A stretch of DNA of 64,000 nt from Methylotenera sp. (GTDB lineage Bacteria > Pseudomonadota > Gammaproteobacteria > Burkholderiales > Methylophilaceae): the NCBI RefSeq assembly GCF_029946165.1, contig NZ_JAQSDZ010000005.1:186001-250000 (forward strand), written 5' to 3'. The stretch's first letter is position 1. Every line of letters starts with the position of its first letter. Position numbers and translations under genes: made by a program. Under the pieces are notes generated by a model, which was given only the letters and a program-made list of their open reading frames with translations, made no database searches and had not been told where the DNA came from. Shown piece by piece: positions 54,222-64,000 of this stretch.

Positions 54222-54304
54222 CAGTGCCGCCCAACGAAGGGCTGCCTAATCGAATTAAGACAATGACGTCTGCCTTGGTCCTGTGACCGGCAGACGTTTT
54301 TTTT
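54222..54304 (+). promoter_or_regulatory. Structured leader with terminator-like hairpin ahead of the EAL gene
   Basis: A perfect hairpin, ACGTCTGCC (54266-54274) with GGCAGACGT (54289-54297), holds an inner GGTC/GACC stem and is followed by eight T. It ends 15 bp before the EAL gene start, so it must be passed to express that gene. A smaller hairpin GCCC-AACGAA-GGGC (54229-54242) precedes it. This is the layout of an attenuator or riboswitch; no known aptamer class was recognised. Confidence 0.6.
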
Positions 54305-54319
54305 GGGGATAACTATAAA

Positions 54320-55579
54320 ATGAATCTGGCATACTGTGAAACAAGTCGAACTTCCACCACTCTAGAAGAAGTGCAGCGTGCTACCACCGTCAAAATGGGT
54401 CGAGCATATGGACATTTTAAAGAAATGCTTTTAGACAGCGCATTCCAGCCCATTTATAGTCTTTCCCATCGTCGTATTGTTGGACATGAAGGCTTAATGC
54501 GCGCGTCCACAGCGCAAGGAAGCATAAACATCTCTCCCTTACAGGTACTAAACAGCGCGGACAATGATTCACAATCGGTATTTCTCGACAGACTCTGTCG
54601 TGCCATCCACTTACACAACTACCAGCCAAGGCAGGGCAATAACCAGTGGCTGTTTCTCAATGTGTCTGCGCAGGTAATCAACCGCCGCCGAGACCACGAA
54701 CCGTTCTTTGCCGAGTTGCTGGCTAATTATGACGTTACCCCCAATCAGATCGTCGTAGAAATTGTCGAAGGGGTTATTCCCGATTTTCATCTACTAGCTG
54801 AAGCAGTCGAGTTTTACCGAAATGCGGGGTGCGTAGTAGCTATTGACGACTTTGGTGCTGAAGCCTCGGATATCGAACGCATTTGGCGCGCCAGCCCCGA
54901 CATCGTCAAACTTGACCGTAAACTCATTGCCGCAGCTGAATTCAACCATAAAGCACGACGCATTCTGTGTGCCACTGTGGCGCTAATCCACGAAGCTGGT
55001 AGCTTGGCCTTGCTTGAAGGAATAGAAAATACCGAGCAGGCCATGATCGCACTCGACAGCAATGCCGACATGGTGCAGGGATTTCATTTCTCACGGCCCG
55101 CAGCGACTCCATTAATGCAAGGTGACGGCGGTATTGGCTTGCTTGCCACTAGTCACTTACCCCCAATGTTCGAGGACAAGAAGAACCAATTGCTGCAACC
55201 TTACCTCCTAGAATTCAAGTGCGCATTGCTGCGCTTGACCAGCGGCCTAGCAATGGAATCGGCCAGCGCTACGCTGATAAGTCTCCCCAAGATAGATCGC
55301 TGCTACGTTCTTAACGCCAGCGGCGAGCAAATTGGTCATAGTTTGATGGCGAAAAAAAATGAATATGCCTCGCGTTTTGCACCGTTGGCAGATACCACGG
55401 GTACCAACTGGGCGCAAAAGCCCTACCACTATCGTGCCATTTTGCAGCCAAATGAGGTGCAGATTAGCCGACCCTATCTTTCCATCACTAGCGCGCGCCA
55501 ATGCATCACACTTTCATCAACCTTTCAGATGTATGGTGAATTGCAAGTACTATGCTGCGATATAGAGTGGCAGGAATAA
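54320..55579 (+). CDS. EAL-domain c-di-GMP phosphodiesterase with YkuI_C/Cache-like tail
   Basis: The 419-residue protein has an EAL domain (about 35-275) with EGL in place of EAL (GHEGLMR), and conserved NVSAQV, EIVEGVI, AIDDFGAE, VKLDRKL, LEGIEN and VQGFHFS, so hydrolysis to pGpG is plausible. The C-terminal 140 residues (YHYRAILQPNEVQISRPYLS, ITSARQCITLSSTFQMYGEL, CCDIEW) resemble the PDC/YkuI_C sensor domain. No membrane segment. It is monocistronic, behind a hairpin leader, outside the array of attachment copies. Confidence 0.88.
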   Translation: MNLAYCETSRTSTTLEEVQRATTVKMGRAYGHFKEMLLDSAFQPIYSLSHRRIVGHEGLMRASTAQGSINISPLQVLNSADNDSQSVFLDRLCRAIHLHNYQPRQGNNQWLFLNVSAQVINRRRDHEPFFAELLANYDVTPNQIVVEIVEGVIPDFHLLAEAVEFYRNAGCVVAIDDFGAEASDIERIWRASPDIVKLDRKLIAAAEFNHKARRILCATVALIHEAGSLALLEGIENTEQAMIALDSNADMVQGFHFSRPAATPLMQGDGGIGLLATSHLPPMFEDKKNQLLQPYLLEFKCALLRLTSGLAMESASATLISLPKIDRCYVLNASGEQIGHSLMAKKNEYASRFAPLADTTGTNWAQKPYHYRAILQPNEVQISRPYLSITSARQCITLSSTFQMYGELQVLCCDIEWQE

Positions 55580-55980
55580 ATTGTTAAAGTACAAACACAA
55601 TGATGCAAAGAAATGTGGCGAATTAGAAGAAATTGCATATTTACAATGCAAAGTTGCAAGGACGTAACTAGCCCTCGGCCGGCTAGTCTGGTAAATGACT
55701 GGTGTGGTTAAAGCTTTGGCCGATAAAGTGCTGTTGGGATTACAATAGCTCCAAAAGCAAAAACGGAAGTTGTTACACAGCTCCTACGGGGGGATTTGTA
55801 ACGCGTTCCAGAGGCTTTTCAGTGTTTGTGTTCGCTGATTAAGGCAGTGGTTAAAACATAACCTCAGATTACGTCAAAATTAAAGTTGTCTAACCTCAAT
55901 TGCTTAAAGTGAGATGTCACAATATAGCATGGGTTATGTTACTTAATATTACCACTTACTTAAGGAAATTTTTAGTCGTA
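55580..55980. other. Noncoding stretch
   Basis: No gene is supported. Short dyads occur, but no clear terminator for the EAL gene is visible. Confidence 0.35.
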
Positions 55981-56163
55981 TTAATGCTTCCAATCAGTAG
56001 ATCTGCGTAAATTTGGATCTAAAATTACACGAGCAGCAATTTGCAACGGCACATGATTGTCTTTCATTACTTTAATGCCTTCATGAACGCCATCCATCAA
56101 AATGGCGGCTATACCTTTATTCACTGCGGCGGCAAGTTCTTCATTAACTCTAGAATCTTCCAT
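55981..56163 (-). CDS. Small conserved hypothetical protein
   Basis: From the ATG at 56163 (GGGGA 8 bases upstream) the protein is 60 residues: MEDSRVNEELAAAVNKGIAA then ILMDGVHEGIKVMKDNHVPL, ARVILDPNLRRSTDWKH. The pattern looks like a small conserved betaproteobacterial protein of unknown function. A TTG two codons earlier is less likely. Confidence 0.6.
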   Translation of the reverse strand: MEDSRVNEELAAAVNKGIAAILMDGVHEGIKVMKDNHVPLQIAARVILDPNLRRSTDWKH

Positions 56164-56747
56164 TGTCAAGTCCCCTACAATTTAGTTGATTATATTACTC
56201 TTAATTAAAGAGAAATATAACGTAAAATAATTATTTTATATGTGTGGTTTCGAACATAAAGTGCTTAAATTTTAATTTGGTATCATGGAGGAAAGCTGAG
56301 GGATATTCTTTTATTAAATTTTTTGCGATTGCTAAAGTGTAGTTCTTTGAAGTTTGATAAACCATTATCGTTTTCATGAATGCTTTTATTAAGCACATTA
56401 AATCATACCTATTTGACCAAATTTATAAATATGATGAATAAATGAAACTCTAATTCTGAATTTTATTGCTATAATTCGGTCTTTCGTTGATGCCATATTT
56501 GAGCAATTAATTGCTAAGCAATTAGAGTATGTGCAAAACGCGCCCGATTTACCCGTTGCATGCTTGTATGAAGTTGAAGTCAGTAGTCGACACTCTCCAT
56601 TTGTACGTTTTTATATTGGTGTAGTGAGTGTTACTTTGGTCAAGAGCGTGTCATATAAATTGCGAGCTCGTCTGAGTAAATGGTAGGCATTGCTTAAGTT
56701 GAGTTTTTTTAAAATTTAAGTTTACAAAATAAGTTTGGGGCTGGTCA
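56164..56747. other. Upstream region of the nuo operon
   Basis: No gene is supported in 584 bp. It should carry the nuo promoter. Several A/T-rich -10-like stretches are present (TATAATTCGG at 56469-56478 after TTTTATTGC), but none has a convincing -35 partner. Since nuoA normally follows tRNA-Leu directly, this may contain junction DNA of older insertions. Confidence 0.4.
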
Positions 56748-57104
56748 GTGTTAGAAAATTACTTTCCAATAATGTTGTTTATTCTCGTTGGCTTAGCGGT
56801 CGGCGTGGGACCTCTTGTATTGGGTTTATTGGTTTCACCACATAAACCAGATGCTGCGAAAAACTCTCCTTACGAATGTGGTTTTGAGGCATTTGAAGAC
56901 GCACGTATGCGATTTGACGTTCGTTATTACCTCGTTGCCATTTTATTTATCCTGTTCGATTTAGAAATTGCATTTTTATTTCCTTGGGCAGTGGTATTGC
57001 AAGAAATTGGTTTGTTTGGCTTTATTGCCATGATGATATTTCTAGGTGTGCTAGTAATTGGCTTTATTTACGAGTGGATGAAAGGCGCCTTGGAATGGGA
57101 TTAA
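56748..57104 (+). CDS. nuoA: NADH-quinone oxidoreductase subunit A
   Basis: The 118-residue membrane subunit of complex I starts at GTG. It has three membrane helices (about 8-30, 62-82, 88-110) and the conserved loop [20 protein letters not shown] between helices 1 and 2, part of the quinone-site region. First gene of the nuo operon; nuoB follows after 25 bp. Confidence 0.97.
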   Translation: MLENYFPIMLFILVGLAVGVGPLVLGLLVSPHKPDAAKNSPYECGFEAFEDARMRFDVRYYLVAILFILFDLEIAFLFPWAVVLQEIGLFGFIAMMIFLGVLVIGFIYEWMKGALEWD

Positions 57105-57129
57105 ACCTCAGAGCGGGACAAAGTTAGCC

Positions 57130-57606
57130 ATGAGTATTGAAGGTATTTTAGAAAAAGGTTTTGTTACAACCACACTTGATACGGTGATTAACTACACCCG
57201 TACAGGTTCGATGTGGCCGATGACTTTTGGTTTGGCATGTTGTGCAGTAGAAATGATGCATGCAGGCGCTTCACGTTACGATTTAGACCGTTTCGGTATC
57301 GTATTTAGAGGAAGCCCACGTCAGTCAGATGTGATGATTGTTGCTGGTACGCTTGTTAACAAAATGGCTCCTGCACTGCGTAAGGTATACGACCAAATGG
57401 CGGAGCCGCGCTGGGTAATTTCAATGGGCTCATGTGCCAATGGTGGTGGTTATTACCATTATTCTTATGCTGTTGTGCGTGGTTGCGACCGTATCGTGCC
57501 TGTTGATGTTTATGTACCAGGCTGCCCACCAACCGCTGAAGCATTACTTTACGGCATTATCCAGCTACAAAATAAAATCAAACGTACTAATACCATCGCT
57601 AGATAG
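57130..57606 (+). CDS. nuoB: NADH-quinone oxidoreductase subunit B
   Basis: The 158-residue peripheral subunit holds cluster N2, the last iron-sulfur centre before quinone. Ligands are visible as [10 protein letters not shown] (tandem Cys), [10 protein letters not shown] and [14 protein letters not shown]. Length is normal for betaproteobacteria. It follows nuoA and precedes nuoC by 19 bp. Confidence 0.98.
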   Translation: MSIEGILEKGFVTTTLDTVINYTRTGSMWPMTFGLACCAVEMMHAGASRYDLDRFGIVFRGSPRQSDVMIVAGTLVNKMAPALRKVYDQMAEPRWVISMGSCANGGGYYHYSYAVVRGCDRIVPVDVYVPGCPPTAEALLYGIIQLQNKIKRTNTIAR

Positions 57607-57625
57607 TGCGAGCTAAAAGAAAAAT

Positions 57626-58222
57626 ATGTCAGCTAAATTAGACCAGTTATTAAGTGATTTGCAAGCTTCGCTAGGCAACAAAATCACTAAGCAAGTAGTA
57701 GCGCTTGATGAAATTACCATTGAATGTAAAGCCGCAGATTATTTAGCGGTTTGCCAAACTCTACGTGATAATCCGACTTTAAAATTTGAGCAGTTAATCG
57801 ATTTAAGTGGTGTGGATTATCAAACTTATGGCGATGGTGCTTATGATGGCTTGCGCTACGCGGTAGTTTGTCATCTGCTTTCTGTTACGCTTAATCATCG
57901 TGTACGTTTACGTGTATTTGCGCAAGATGAAGATTTCCCGATACTACCGACCTTGGTCGATATGTGGTCAGTTGCAAACTGGTATGAGCGTGAAGCTTTT
58001 GATATGTTCGGTATCATGTTTGAAAATCATCCAGATTTACGTCGCCTTCTCACAGATTATGGCTTTGTTGGCCATCCGTTCCGTAAAGATTTCCCTATGA
58101 TTGGTAATGTTGAAATGCGTTACGACCCAGAACAACAGCGCGTAATTTATCAGCCTGTGACCATTGATGAGCGTAATAATGTGCCGCGTGTCATTCGTGA
58201 AGAAGGAGCGCACCGTGGCTGA
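57626..58222 (+). CDS. nuoC: NADH-quinone oxidoreductase subunit C
   Basis: The 198-residue subunit of the connecting arm ends with the family signature ([53 protein letters not shown]). Separate from NuoD, as in most proteobacteria outside enterics. Its stop overlaps the nuoD start by 8 bp. Confidence 0.97.
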   Translation: MSAKLDQLLSDLQASLGNKITKQVVALDEITIECKAADYLAVCQTLRDNPTLKFEQLIDLSGVDYQTYGDGAYDGLRYAVVCHLLSVTLNHRVRLRVFAQDEDFPILPTLVDMWSVANWYEREAFDMFGIMFENHPDLRRLLTDYGFVGHPFRKDFPMIGNVEMRYDPEQQRVIYQPVTIDERNNVPRVIREEGAHRG

Positions 58223-59468
58223 AATTCGTAATTACACGATGAACTTTGGTCCGCAGCATCCTGCGGCACACGGCGTTTTACGCTTGGTGTTGGAGTTGGA
58301 TGGTGAAGTCATTCAACGTGCAGATCCTCATATTGGCTTGCTACATCGTGGCACAGAAAAATTAGCTGAAAACCGTACATACTTACAATCTGTTCCTTAT
58401 ATGGATAGGCTTGATTATGTTTCGATGATGTCGAACGAACATGCCTATGTGATGGCGATTGAAAAGATGATGGGCATTGATGTGCCTATCCGCGCACAAT
58501 ACATTCGTGTGATGTTTGATGAGATTACTCGTGTACTAAATCACTTATTATGGCTTGGTGCACATGCGTTAGACGTGGGCGCGATGACAGTGTTCTTATA
58601 CGCTTTCCGCGAACGTGAAGATTTGTTTGATTGCTACGAAGCGGTTTCTGGCGCACGTATGCATGCGGCGTATTACCGTCCAGGTGGCGTATATCGCGAC
58701 TTGCCAAATCACATGCCGCAATATGAAGTTTCACCATTGCGCAACGCTAAAACTGTTAAAAGCCAGAATGAAAACCGTCAAGGCTCTTTGTTGGATTTCA
58801 TAGAAGACTTTACAAATCGCTTTCCAAAGTATGTGGATGAATACGAAACACTACTAACGGACAACCGTATTTGGAAGCAGCGTACGGTTGATATTGGCAT
58901 CGTCACACCAGAACGCGCTTTGCAGCTGGGTATGACAGGTCCAATGTTGCGCGGCTCAGGTATTGCTTGGGATTTGCGTAAAACACAACCTTATGAAGTA
59001 TACGCAAACATGGATTTTGACATTCCTGTTGGCGTTAACGGCGATTGTTACGACCGTTATTTAGTGCGTATGGAAGAGTTCAGACAATCAAACCGCATCA
59101 TTAAACAATGTATTGATTGGTTGCGTAAGAATCCAGGCCCAGTAATTACTAGCAATAATAAAGTTGCACCTCCAGACCGTGAAGGTATGAAGAGCAATAT
59201 GGAAGATTTGATTCACCACTTCAAGCTCTTTACTGAAGGTTTTCATGTGCCAGCTGGCGAAGCTTATGCTGCTGTTGAGCATCCAAAAGGTGAGTTTGGT
59301 ATTTACATGGTTTCTGATGGGGCCAATAAGCCATATCGCCTAAAAATACGTGCACCAGGTTTCGCACATTTGGCCGCTTTGGATGAAATGACACGCGGTC
59401 ACATGATTGCCGACTTAGTTGCGATTATTGGTACTCAAGATATTGTATTTGGCGAAATAGATAGATAA
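58215..59468 (+). CDS. nuoD: NADH-quinone oxidoreductase subunit D
   Basis: The GTG at 58215, preceded by AGAAGGAG, gives 417 residues beginning [20 protein letters not shown]; the earlier ATG at 58164 lies within nuoC and is not needed. The 49-kDa-type subunit lines the quinone pocket with NuoB. Landmarks: [48 protein letters not shown] and the C-terminal VFGEIDR. Confidence 0.97.
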   Translation: MAEIRNYTMNFGPQHPAAHGVLRLVLELDGEVIQRADPHIGLLHRGTEKLAENRTYLQSVPYMDRLDYVSMMSNEHAYVMAIEKMMGIDVPIRAQYIRVMFDEITRVLNHLLWLGAHALDVGAMTVFLYAFREREDLFDCYEAVSGARMHAAYYRPGGVYRDLPNHMPQYEVSPLRNAKTVKSQNENRQGSLLDFIEDFTNRFPKYVDEYETLLTDNRIWKQRTVDIGIVTPERALQLGMTGPMLRGSGIAWDLRKTQPYEVYANMDFDIPVGVNGDCYDRYLVRMEEFRQSNRIIKQCIDWLRKNPGPVITSNNKVAPPDREGMKSNMEDLIHHFKLFTEGFHVPAGEAYAAVEHPKGEFGIYMVSDGANKPYRLKIRAPGFAHLAALDEMTRGHMIADLVAIIGTQDIVFGEIDR

Positions 59469-59488
59469 ATAGGTCTGATAGATAAAAA

Positions 59489-59962
59489 ATGTTAAGCCCA
59501 CAAGCTATAGAAAAAATAGATTACGAACTGACAAAGTATCCAGCTGACCAGCGTCAAGCTGCGGTCATGAGCGCTTTGCGTATTGTGCAAACAGAGCTTG
59601 GCTGGTTATCAAAAGAAAGCATTACTGAAATTGCCCAATACTTACGCATGCCCGAAATTGCTGCGATGGAAGTGGCAAGTTTTTATAATATGTATGACTT
59701 GTCACCGGTCGGAAAATACAAAATCACAATTTGTACCAACATTTCATGCATGTTGCGCGATAGTGATGTAATTGTGAATCATCTAAAGTCAACTTTAGGC
59801 ATAGGTTTTAATGAAGTGACAGCCGATGGAAAATTCTGCTTAAAAGAAGGTGAGTGTATGGGTTGTTGTGGTGGCGCACCTTTGATGCACGTTAACAATA
59901 CTGACATGCATGAGTTTTTGACGGTAGAGAAAGTTGACGCAATTCTTGAGGAGCTTAAATAA
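59489..59962 (+). CDS. nuoE: NADH-quinone oxidoreductase subunit E
   Basis: The 157-residue subunit of the NADH-dehydrogenase module binds the 2Fe-2S cluster N1a through CTNISCML and [10 protein letters not shown]. Its stop overlaps the nuoF start (TAATG). Confidence 0.97.
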   Translation: MLSPQAIEKIDYELTKYPADQRQAAVMSALRIVQTELGWLSKESITEIAQYLRMPEIAAMEVASFYNMYDLSPVGKYKITICTNISCMLRDSDVIVNHLKSTLGIGFNEVTADGKFCLKEGECMGCCGGAPLMHVNNTDMHEFLTVEKVDAILEELK

Positions 59963-61305
59963 TGGCGACTCCTAACCCAGTGATTAATAAAACGGCGCTT
60001 CATAAACCAGTGGTTATGACTGATTTAAAAGGTCAAACCTTGGTGACCTTGCGGACGCTCACAGAAGAAAATCCAGCTTCTTTAGAAACCTATCTTAAGA
60101 TCGGCGGTTACTCTGCGTTAAAACGTATCGTGACTGAAAAAACAAAAGCGACCGATATTATCACTGAAGTGAAAAACTCAGGTTTGCGTGGTCGTGGTGG
60201 TGCAGGCTTCCCAACAGGTCTTAAGTGGAGTTTTATGCCACGCTATTTTGATGGCACAAAGTATCTAGTCTGTAATACCGATGAAGGTGAGCCAGGTACA
60301 TTTAAGGACCGCGATATTATTCGCTATAACCCACACCAATTAATTGAAGGTATGGCAATCGCTGCTTATACCTTGGGCGCGCGCGTAGGTTATAACTATA
60401 TTCACGGTGAAATTTGGCAAGATTACGAGATTTTCGAAGCGGCTTTACACGAAGCAAAAGCCGCTGGCTATTTAGGTGAAAGAATTTTAGGCAGTGATTT
60501 CAGTTTCGATTTATACGCTGTTCATGGTTACGGCGCTTACATTTGTGGTGAAGAAACTGCACTGATTGAATCGATTGAAGGTAAAAAAGGTCAGCCACGT
60601 TTCAAGCCACCATTTCCAGCGAGTTATGGCGTGTTTGGTAAGCCTACCAATGTTAATAATACTGAAAGCTACACTTCTATCCCTTGGATATTAGAGCATG
60701 GCGGACAAGCATTTGCGGATTTAGGCGTGTCTAACTCTGGTGGTACTAAACTTTTCTCAGTGTCTGGTCATGTTGAAAAGCCTGGTAACTATGAAGTTAA
60801 AATGGGCATGCCTTTCAATGAGCTTTTAGAGTTAGCAGGCGGCGTTTGGAAAGGTCGTAAGCTAAAAGCAGTCATTCCAGGCGGACCATCAACACCAGTG
60901 ATGCCAGCAGCAGCAATTATGGCAGCCACCATGGATTATGAAGGTTTAAGTAAAGCGCGCTCTAGTTTGGGCGCAGGCTCAATGATTGTGATGGATGAAA
61001 CTACATGTATGGTGAAAGCTTTGCATCGTTTATCTTATTTCTTTTATGAAGAAAGTTGCGGTCAATGTACACCTTGCCGTGAAGGTACCGGTTGGGTTTA
61101 TCGTGTGATAGACCGCATCGTGAACGGTAAAGGCAAAATGGAAGATTTAGATTTGCTAACTGATGTGAGTAACAACATTGCAGGTCGTACTATTTGTGCC
61201 TTAGGCGAAGCGGCTGCAACGCCGGTGTTAAGCTTCATTAAACATTTTAGACCAGAGTTTGAATATTATATTCAGCATGGTAAGAGTATGGTGGAAAGTC
61301 AATAA
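59962..61305 (+). CDS. nuoF: NADH-quinone oxidoreductase subunit F
   Basis: The 447-residue flavoprotein takes electrons from NADH. It has the FMN/NADH-binding [18 protein letters not shown] and [15 protein letters not shown] regions, [20 protein letters not shown], and the N3 4Fe-4S ligands [15 protein letters not shown] plus a later Cys in [10 protein letters not shown]. The stop overlaps the nuoG start by 1 bp (TAATG). Confidence 0.98.
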   Translation: MATPNPVINKTALHKPVVMTDLKGQTLVTLRTLTEENPASLETYLKIGGYSALKRIVTEKTKATDIITEVKNSGLRGRGGAGFPTGLKWSFMPRYFDGTKYLVCNTDEGEPGTFKDRDIIRYNPHQLIEGMAIAAYTLGARVGYNYIHGEIWQDYEIFEAALHEAKAAGYLGERILGSDFSFDLYAVHGYGAYICGEETALIESIEGKKGQPRFKPPFPASYGVFGKPTNVNNTESYTSIPWILEHGGQAFADLGVSNSGGTKLFSVSGHVEKPGNYEVKMGMPFNELLELAGGVWKGRKLKAVIPGGPSTPVMPAAAIMAATMDYEGLSKARSSLGAGSMIVMDETTCMVKALHRLSYFFYEESCGQCTPCREGTGWVYRVIDRIVNGKGKMEDLDLLTDVSNNIAGRTICALGEAAATPVLSFIKHFRPEFEYYIQHGKSMVESQ

Positions 61306-63737
61306 TGTTAAATATTGAAATTGATGGCAAAGCGTTAGAAGTCGAACACGGCAGTACTATTATTGATGCTGCGGATAAGGCTGGTATTGCTATACCACGT
61401 TTTTGTTATCACCCAAAATTATCAGTAGCGGCTAACTGTCGTATGTGTTTGGTACAAGTTGAAAAATTCAACAAGCCGCTTCCAGCATGCGCAACGCCAG
61501 TAGCGGACGGTATGAAAATTTTCACGCGCTCTAAATCCGCCATTGAAGCGCAAAAGAGTGTAATGGAATTTCTGTTAATTAATCACCCGCTAGATTGCCC
61601 GATTTGCGATCAAGGTGGCGAGTGTGATTTGCAAGACATTGCGGTAGCTTACGGCACAAGTGGTTCACGTTACACTGAAGAAAAACGCGTTGTTTTCAAC
61701 AAGAATATTGGCCCGCTAGTCAGCACTGATATGACTCGTTGTATTCAATGTACGCGCTGTGTGCGCTTCTTAAAAGAAGTCGGCGGTATGATGGAGTTGG
61801 GTATGGTCGGCCGTGGCGAGCATGCTGAAATTACCGCTTACGTCGATAAAAGTGTGAACTCAGAGCTGTCAGGCAATATCATTGATTTATGTCCTGTTGG
61901 CGCATTAACCAGTAAGCCTTACCGTTACTCAGCTCGAAGCTGGGAGTTGACACGTCGTCCAAGTATCGCGCCACATGATGGCTTAGGTTCACACATAGAA
62001 GTACATGTAAAAGACAATAAAGTCATGCGTGTATTGCCTCGTGAAAAAGAAAGTATTAACGAGTGTTGGTTGTCAGATCGTGATCGTTTCTCTTACGAGG
62101 GTTTGAATAGCCCAGACCGCCTCAAAGTGCCGATGATTAAACATAATGGCAACTGGGTGGAAACCGACTGGAAGACCGCGCTAGAGTTTGCTGCAGGTCA
62201 GATCAAAGACATTACCAATGAACATGGTGCAGAATCATTAGGTGTGCTTGTTTCGCCTAATAGCACTATGGAAGAGGGATATCTAGCTAAAAAACTGGCT
62301 GATGGCTTATGTTGTGGCAATGTAGATTACCGTTTGCGTCAAACTGACTTTAGGTTAGATGGCAAACGTTTAGGAACGCCATGGATGGGCTGCAATATTC
62401 AAGAGATTGAAGAGCTAGATCGTATTTTGGTCATAGGTTCAAACCTGCGTAATGAACATCCATTATTAGCTCAACGTTTCCGCAAAGCTGTAGCTAATGG
62501 CGCTGAACTTTCAGTGATAAGTCCACTGGATAATAATCCTCTAATGGATATCGCGCATAAAGTGATTGTGCGTCCAAATGATATGGTTAACGTGCTTGGC
62601 CAAGTGTTAAAAGCAATGTCTGGCTTGCAAAAGTTATCTTTATGCTTGCCGCCAACGCTTACCCAATTGCTGTCTGATATTAAAGTGCGTCCTAATACCC
62701 AAGCGATTGCTGAAAGCATGGCTGGGCATGGTGAAACTTATGATTTGATTTCACCTAAAGTCGGTATTTTCCTAGGCAACATGGCATTAAGCGACCCTAG
62801 ATTTACTGAAATGTATAGTATGGCTGAAGCGATAGGTGGTATTTCAGGAGCTAAAGGCGGTATTTTGCCAGCGGCTGCCAATAGCACTGGTATGCATATG
62901 TTAGGGGTTATGCCTAACAGCACAGGCATGCATGCGCGTGCGATGTTGGAAGTGCCTCGCAAGGCTTATTTGCTTGTGAATATTGAGCCTGAACTTGATT
63001 GCCAGCATGCAGCTTTAGCTAAAGCTGCCATGGAAAAAGCTGAATGCGTTGTAGCCTTAACAGCGTTTAAATCAAAAGCTTTAGAAAATGCCGATGTATT
63101 GTTGCCAATTGCACCGTTTACCGAGACTTCAGGTACATTTATGAGCATGGAAGGTCGAGTACAAAGCTTTGTTGCCGCGACTAGACCATTAGGCGAATGT
63201 CGTCCAGCTTGGAAAGTATTGCGTGTTTTAGCCAATACTTTAGGTTTGCAGGGCTTTGATTATGAGACTAGTGAACAAGTTAAACAGGCTGCATTTGGCG
63301 GTGAGAAGCCATCTACAGTTGTTTGGCGTAGTTTGAACAATAACTTGAAAGAGTTAGTTGAAATTCAAATTAACATTAAAAAAGATGGTTTGCAGCGTAT
63401 CGGTGAAGTGCCACAGTATGAGTCTGATCCGATTGTGCGCCGTTCAGAACCGTTGCAAAAAACCAAATACAACATTAAACCAATGGCACGTATGTGTGCA
63501 AGTCAATTAGCTGAGTTGGGCTTGATGGATGGTGACTTTGTTTCAGTTAAGCAAGATAAAGGCAGCGCTGTACTTACGGTGAAGCTGGATGAACACGTAG
63601 CTAAAGGTTGTGTGCGCGTAGCTGCGGCCCATGAAGATACCATTGGCTTAGGTGACTTGATGGGTGATATTACTGTTGAGAAATTATCACCTGAGCTACT
63701 CAAAGGTGATGCAATTGTTGCGGAGGCGCGAGCATGA
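61305..63737 (+). CDS. nuoG: NADH-quinone oxidoreductase subunit G
   Basis: The 810-residue subunit has an N-terminal ferredoxin-like domain with a 2Fe-2S site ([20 protein letters not shown] and PACATP), the His-Cys3 site [18 protein letters not shown], and a 4Fe-4S ligand set in [16 protein letters not shown], with [15 protein letters not shown]. The rest is the molybdopterin-oxidoreductase-like fold without cofactor. It contains [20 protein letters not shown]. Stop overlaps nuoH by 4 bp (ATGA). Confidence 0.97.
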   Translation: MLNIEIDGKALEVEHGSTIIDAADKAGIAIPRFCYHPKLSVAANCRMCLVQVEKFNKPLPACATPVADGMKIFTRSKSAIEAQKSVMEFLLINHPLDCPICDQGGECDLQDIAVAYGTSGSRYTEEKRVVFNKNIGPLVSTDMTRCIQCTRCVRFLKEVGGMMELGMVGRGEHAEITAYVDKSVNSELSGNIIDLCPVGALTSKPYRYSARSWELTRRPSIAPHDGLGSHIEVHVKDNKVMRVLPREKESINECWLSDRDRFSYEGLNSPDRLKVPMIKHNGNWVETDWKTALEFAAGQIKDITNEHGAESLGVLVSPNSTMEEGYLAKKLADGLCCGNVDYRLRQTDFRLDGKRLGTPWMGCNIQEIEELDRILVIGSNLRNEHPLLAQRFRKAVANGAELSVISPLDNNPLMDIAHKVIVRPNDMVNVLGQVLKAMSGLQKLSLCLPPTLTQLLSDIKVRPNTQAIAESMAGHGETYDLISPKVGIFLGNMALSDPRFTEMYSMAEAIGGISGAKGGILPAAANSTGMHMLGVMPNSTGMHARAMLEVPRKAYLLVNIEPELDCQHAALAKAAMEKAECVVALTAFKSKALENADVLLPIAPFTETSGTFMSMEGRVQSFVAATRPLGECRPAWKVLRVLANTLGLQGFDYETSEQVKQAAFGGEKPSTVVWRSLNNNLKELVEIQINIKKDGLQRIGEVPQYESDPIVRRSEPLQKTKYNIKPMARMCASQLAELGLMDGDFVSVKQDKGSAVLTVKLDEHVAKGCVRVAAAHEDTIGLGDLMGDITVEKLSPELLKGDAIVAEARA

Positions 63738-64000
63738 TTGCGTCATTTTTAGCACTATGCTCCAGTTTATTTGGTAGCTATTGGCCAGCAGTGCAATTGA
63801 CTGTTTGGACTTTGATTAAAATCGTTGCAATTGTTGCGTCTTTAATGGCTGCCGTAGCCTATTTAACTTTGGCTGAACGTAAAGTTATTGGCTATATGCA
63901 AGTACGAATCGGACCCAATCGTGTGGGTTATTTTGGTTTACTACAACCGCTTGCAGATGGTTTAAAACTATTATTTAAAGAAATTGTTGTTCCTACAGCT
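63734..64000 (+). CDS. nuoH: NADH-quinone oxidoreductase subunit H (partial, cut by window end)
   Basis: The first 89 codons show the first membrane helix (about 20-45) and the invariant [20 protein letters not shown] segment at the quinone-site entrance, followed by [14 protein letters not shown]. It continues past the window. Confidence 0.96.
   Translation, partial: MIASFLALCSSLFGSYWPAVQLTVWTLIKIVAIVASLMAAVAYLTLAERKVIGYMQVRIGPNRVGYFGLLQPLADGLKLLFKEIVVPTA

Noticed and set aside
54222-54265. Guanidine-II (mini-ykkC) riboswitch, because of an ACGA loop in a GC stem
   Set aside because: That class needs two similar hairpins with ACGR loops; only one is present, and the downstream gene is an EAL protein rather than a guanidine exporter.
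58164-58214. Upstream ATG start for nuoD
   Set aside because: It would add 17 codons inside nuoC; the GTG at 58215 has a strong ribosome site and gives the family's usual N-terminus.

Overview
The window looks like the chromosome of a betaproteobacterium, probably a methylotroph of the Methylophilaceae (Methylotenera-like). This is an inference from the nuoABCDEFGH order, the secG-tRNA-Leu junction and protein style, not from a database search. The two chromosomal edges are the end of secG plus tRNA-Leu(GAG) (1-165) and the nuo operon for respiratory complex I (56748-64000, cut inside nuoH). Between them lies about 56 kb of mostly acquired DNA.

The 3' end of tRNA-Leu is an integration hot spot. 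Its T-arm/acceptor sequence recurs at 49154, 53810 and, weakly, 53848, which delimits stacked elements. Element 1 (about 165-49180) has a P4-type tyrosine integrase, an AlpA-like HTH protein, a TrfA-type plasmid initiator with a seven-iteron origin and DnaA box, and an IncP-like mobilisation set (TraK, TraL and TraM-like proteins on one strand; TraJ/MobC-like protein and relaxase on the other). I see no type IV secretion or coupling protein genes, so it resembles a mobilisable element with its own replicon. Element 2 (49154-53833) is a small mobilisable element: integrase, two HTH proteins, a Mob/Pre relaxase and a noncoding five-unit repeat array. A third integrase survives only as a start fragment at 54014.

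Element 1 carries several cargo blocks. (a) 3.6-8.8 kb is an insertion-sequence graveyard: an IS3-type element nested in another IS that hit the 3' end of a SYLF-like gene, plus two further IS remnants. (b) 9-26 kb is a signalling cluster on the minus strand: a multi-PAS chemoreceptor; a compact set with an oxygen-binding diiron (ODP-like) protein, a GAF-like/GGDEF/EAL protein, a globin-coupled histidine kinase, a stand-alone receiver and two REC-GGDEF-EAL proteins; and a GAF-PAS sensor kinase with a NarL-type regulator. A c-di-GMP-I riboswitch lies inside it, ahead of the globin kinase. (c) 26.3-28.6 kb is an IS91-type unit with a tyrosine recombinase. (d) 35.4-39.1 kb holds a possible regulator with repeated palindromic operators and a tight cassette of five hydrolases (two DEDD exonucleases, a HAD_SAK-like phosphatase, a metallophosphoesterase and a CX5R phosphatase), my best candidate for an undescribed system. 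(e) 39.2-48.8 kb is a decaying type I restriction-modification locus (hsdR, hsdS, frameshifted hsdM) interleaved with YhcG/DUF1016 and DinD pieces, an unrecognised protein and a HEPN-like protein.

Between the island stack and nuoA are an EAL-domain gene behind a leader with a strong hairpin and U-run, and a small conserved protein.
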